From an uncultured Paracoccaceae bacterium (GTDB lineage Bacteria > Pseudomonadota > Alphaproteobacteria > Rhodobacterales > Rhodobacteraceae), in the NCBI GenBank assembly GCA_947500055.1, contig CANMQO010000009.1, positions 62,001 to 126,000 of the forward strand: DNA of 64,000 bases, read 5' to 3'. The notes beneath the pieces were generated by a model. That model did not search any database, was not told where the DNA came from, and saw only the letters and a program-made list of their open reading frames with translations. How positions within the stretch are numbered: the first letter of the stretch is position 1; each line of letters starts with the position of its first letter. Shown here piece after piece: positions 63,637 through 64,000 of the stretch. Both the position numbers and the translations under genes were made by a program.

Positions 63637-64000
63637 AGGGTTTTGAGCCCAAATGGAAGGATCTGCCCGATTACATCATTGGGGTCACCAAGGCGATTTG
63701 GGAAGATCGGGGTGTTGGCACGCTCAATAGCTATTACGCCGCGGATATCCCGGTCCGGTCCCCCATGGGGATCACACGGGGCAATCAGGCGGTCATTGCC
63801 TCGACCATGGCCACAATCAACGAGTTTCCGGATCGGGAGCTTTTGGGCGAAGATGTGATCTGGTCGGGGAGTGATGATGCAGGCTACCTGTCATCGCACC
63901 GGCTTCTGACGAAAGCGACCCATACTGGCAACGGGCAGTTCGGTTCTGCCACAGACAAGCCCTGTCAGGCCTATATCCTTGCCGATTGTGCGGTCAAAGA
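63633..64000 (+). CDS. NTF2/SnoaL-like protein, partial (runs off right edge)
   Basis: 122 codons visible from the ATG at 63633, which overlaps the LacI stop (ATGA). Segments such as IIGVTKAIWEDRGVGTLNSYY, IPVRSPMGITRGNQAVIAS and DVIWSGSDDAGYLSSHRLL in parts fit the SnoaL/NTF2-like fold of small ligand-binding or isomerase-type proteins. The C-terminus is beyond the window. Function unknown. Confidence 0.75.
   Translation, partial: MKGFEPKWKDLPDYIIGVTKAIWEDRGVGTLNSYYAADIPVRSPMGITRGNQAVIASTMATINEFPDRELLGEDVIWSGSDDAGYLSSHRLLTKATHTGNGQFGSATDKPCQAYILADCAVK

Overview
The window is a 64 kb piece of an alphaproteobacterial chromosome, most likely from the Rhodobacterales (Roseobacter group). The evidence is gene order and protein type: ruvCAB-ybgC-tolQRAB-pal-cpoB-tilS-ftsH in one run, ctaC-ctaB-coxF-ctaG-ctaE-surf1-thrC-M16 peptidase in another, a tad/cpa pilus locus with two GAVTVDF-type Flp pilins, and formate-tetrahydrofolate ligase next to folD. 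I cannot name a genus from the sequence alone. I saw no rRNA, tRNA, CRISPR array, prophage or intact insertion sequence.

Layout. 1-5.1 kb is a small accessory stretch: the start of a RES-domain protein running off the left edge, trxB, a divergent Lrp/AsnC regulator, a MerR regulator translationally coupled to an SDR-fold protein under a classic 19-bp-spacer MerR promoter, an MFS transporter and a small membrane protein. 5.4-8.6 kb holds msrA, an SGNH hydrolase, prmA, a small single-pass membrane protein and a DUF1127 protein. 8.9-21.2 kb is housekeeping: ruvCAB, two lineage-type unknowns, ybgC, the Tol-Pal envelope-constriction machine, tilS and ftsH. 21.4-24.8 kb has a MOSC protein and the one-carbon pair fhs-folD. 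24.8-29.5 kb has a membrane-anchored LytTR regulator, the DNA-repair pair pdeM and Lhr-type helicase, and a beta-hydroxyacid-dehydrogenase-like enzyme. 29.5-41.8 kb, all on the minus strand, is the tad locus: flp pilins, cpaB, cpaC, an OmpA-like lipoprotein, cpaE, cpaF, tadB, tadC, two TadD-like TPR lipoproteins, the cpaA peptidase and a MoxR-like AAA+ ATPase. No tadE/F/G pseudopilin genes are present. 42-51 kb has a lytic transglycosylase, scoAB, topA, dprA, GNAT proteins and tldD. 51.3-60.1 kb is the cytochrome aa3 oxidase assembly operon running into thrC, an M16 peptidase, a GNAT and two unknown secreted proteins. 60.2-64 kb has a divergent HTH/SRPBCC cassette and an SDR-LacI-NTF2-fold operon cut by the right edge.

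The non-coding signals are the least ordinary part. A palindromic repeat family built on GTAAGATGGGT occurs at four sites (five units; one site is a perfect head-to-head REPIN-like doublet) with one diverged relative. A 42-bp block of an 11-bp tandem repeat (GTCGGCAAARC) appears twice, 47 kb apart, differing at one base. There are candidate operators for the MerR regulator, for scoAB (TTTGCAA half-sites typical of short-chain acyl-CoA regulators) and for the HTH/SRPBCC cassette. The tad locus is divided by several hairpins. A 36-codon open frame exactly fills the gap between tolQ and tolR. No clearly new multi-gene system is evident; the best leads are the repeat families, the tolQ-tolR small frame and the reduced tad locus.
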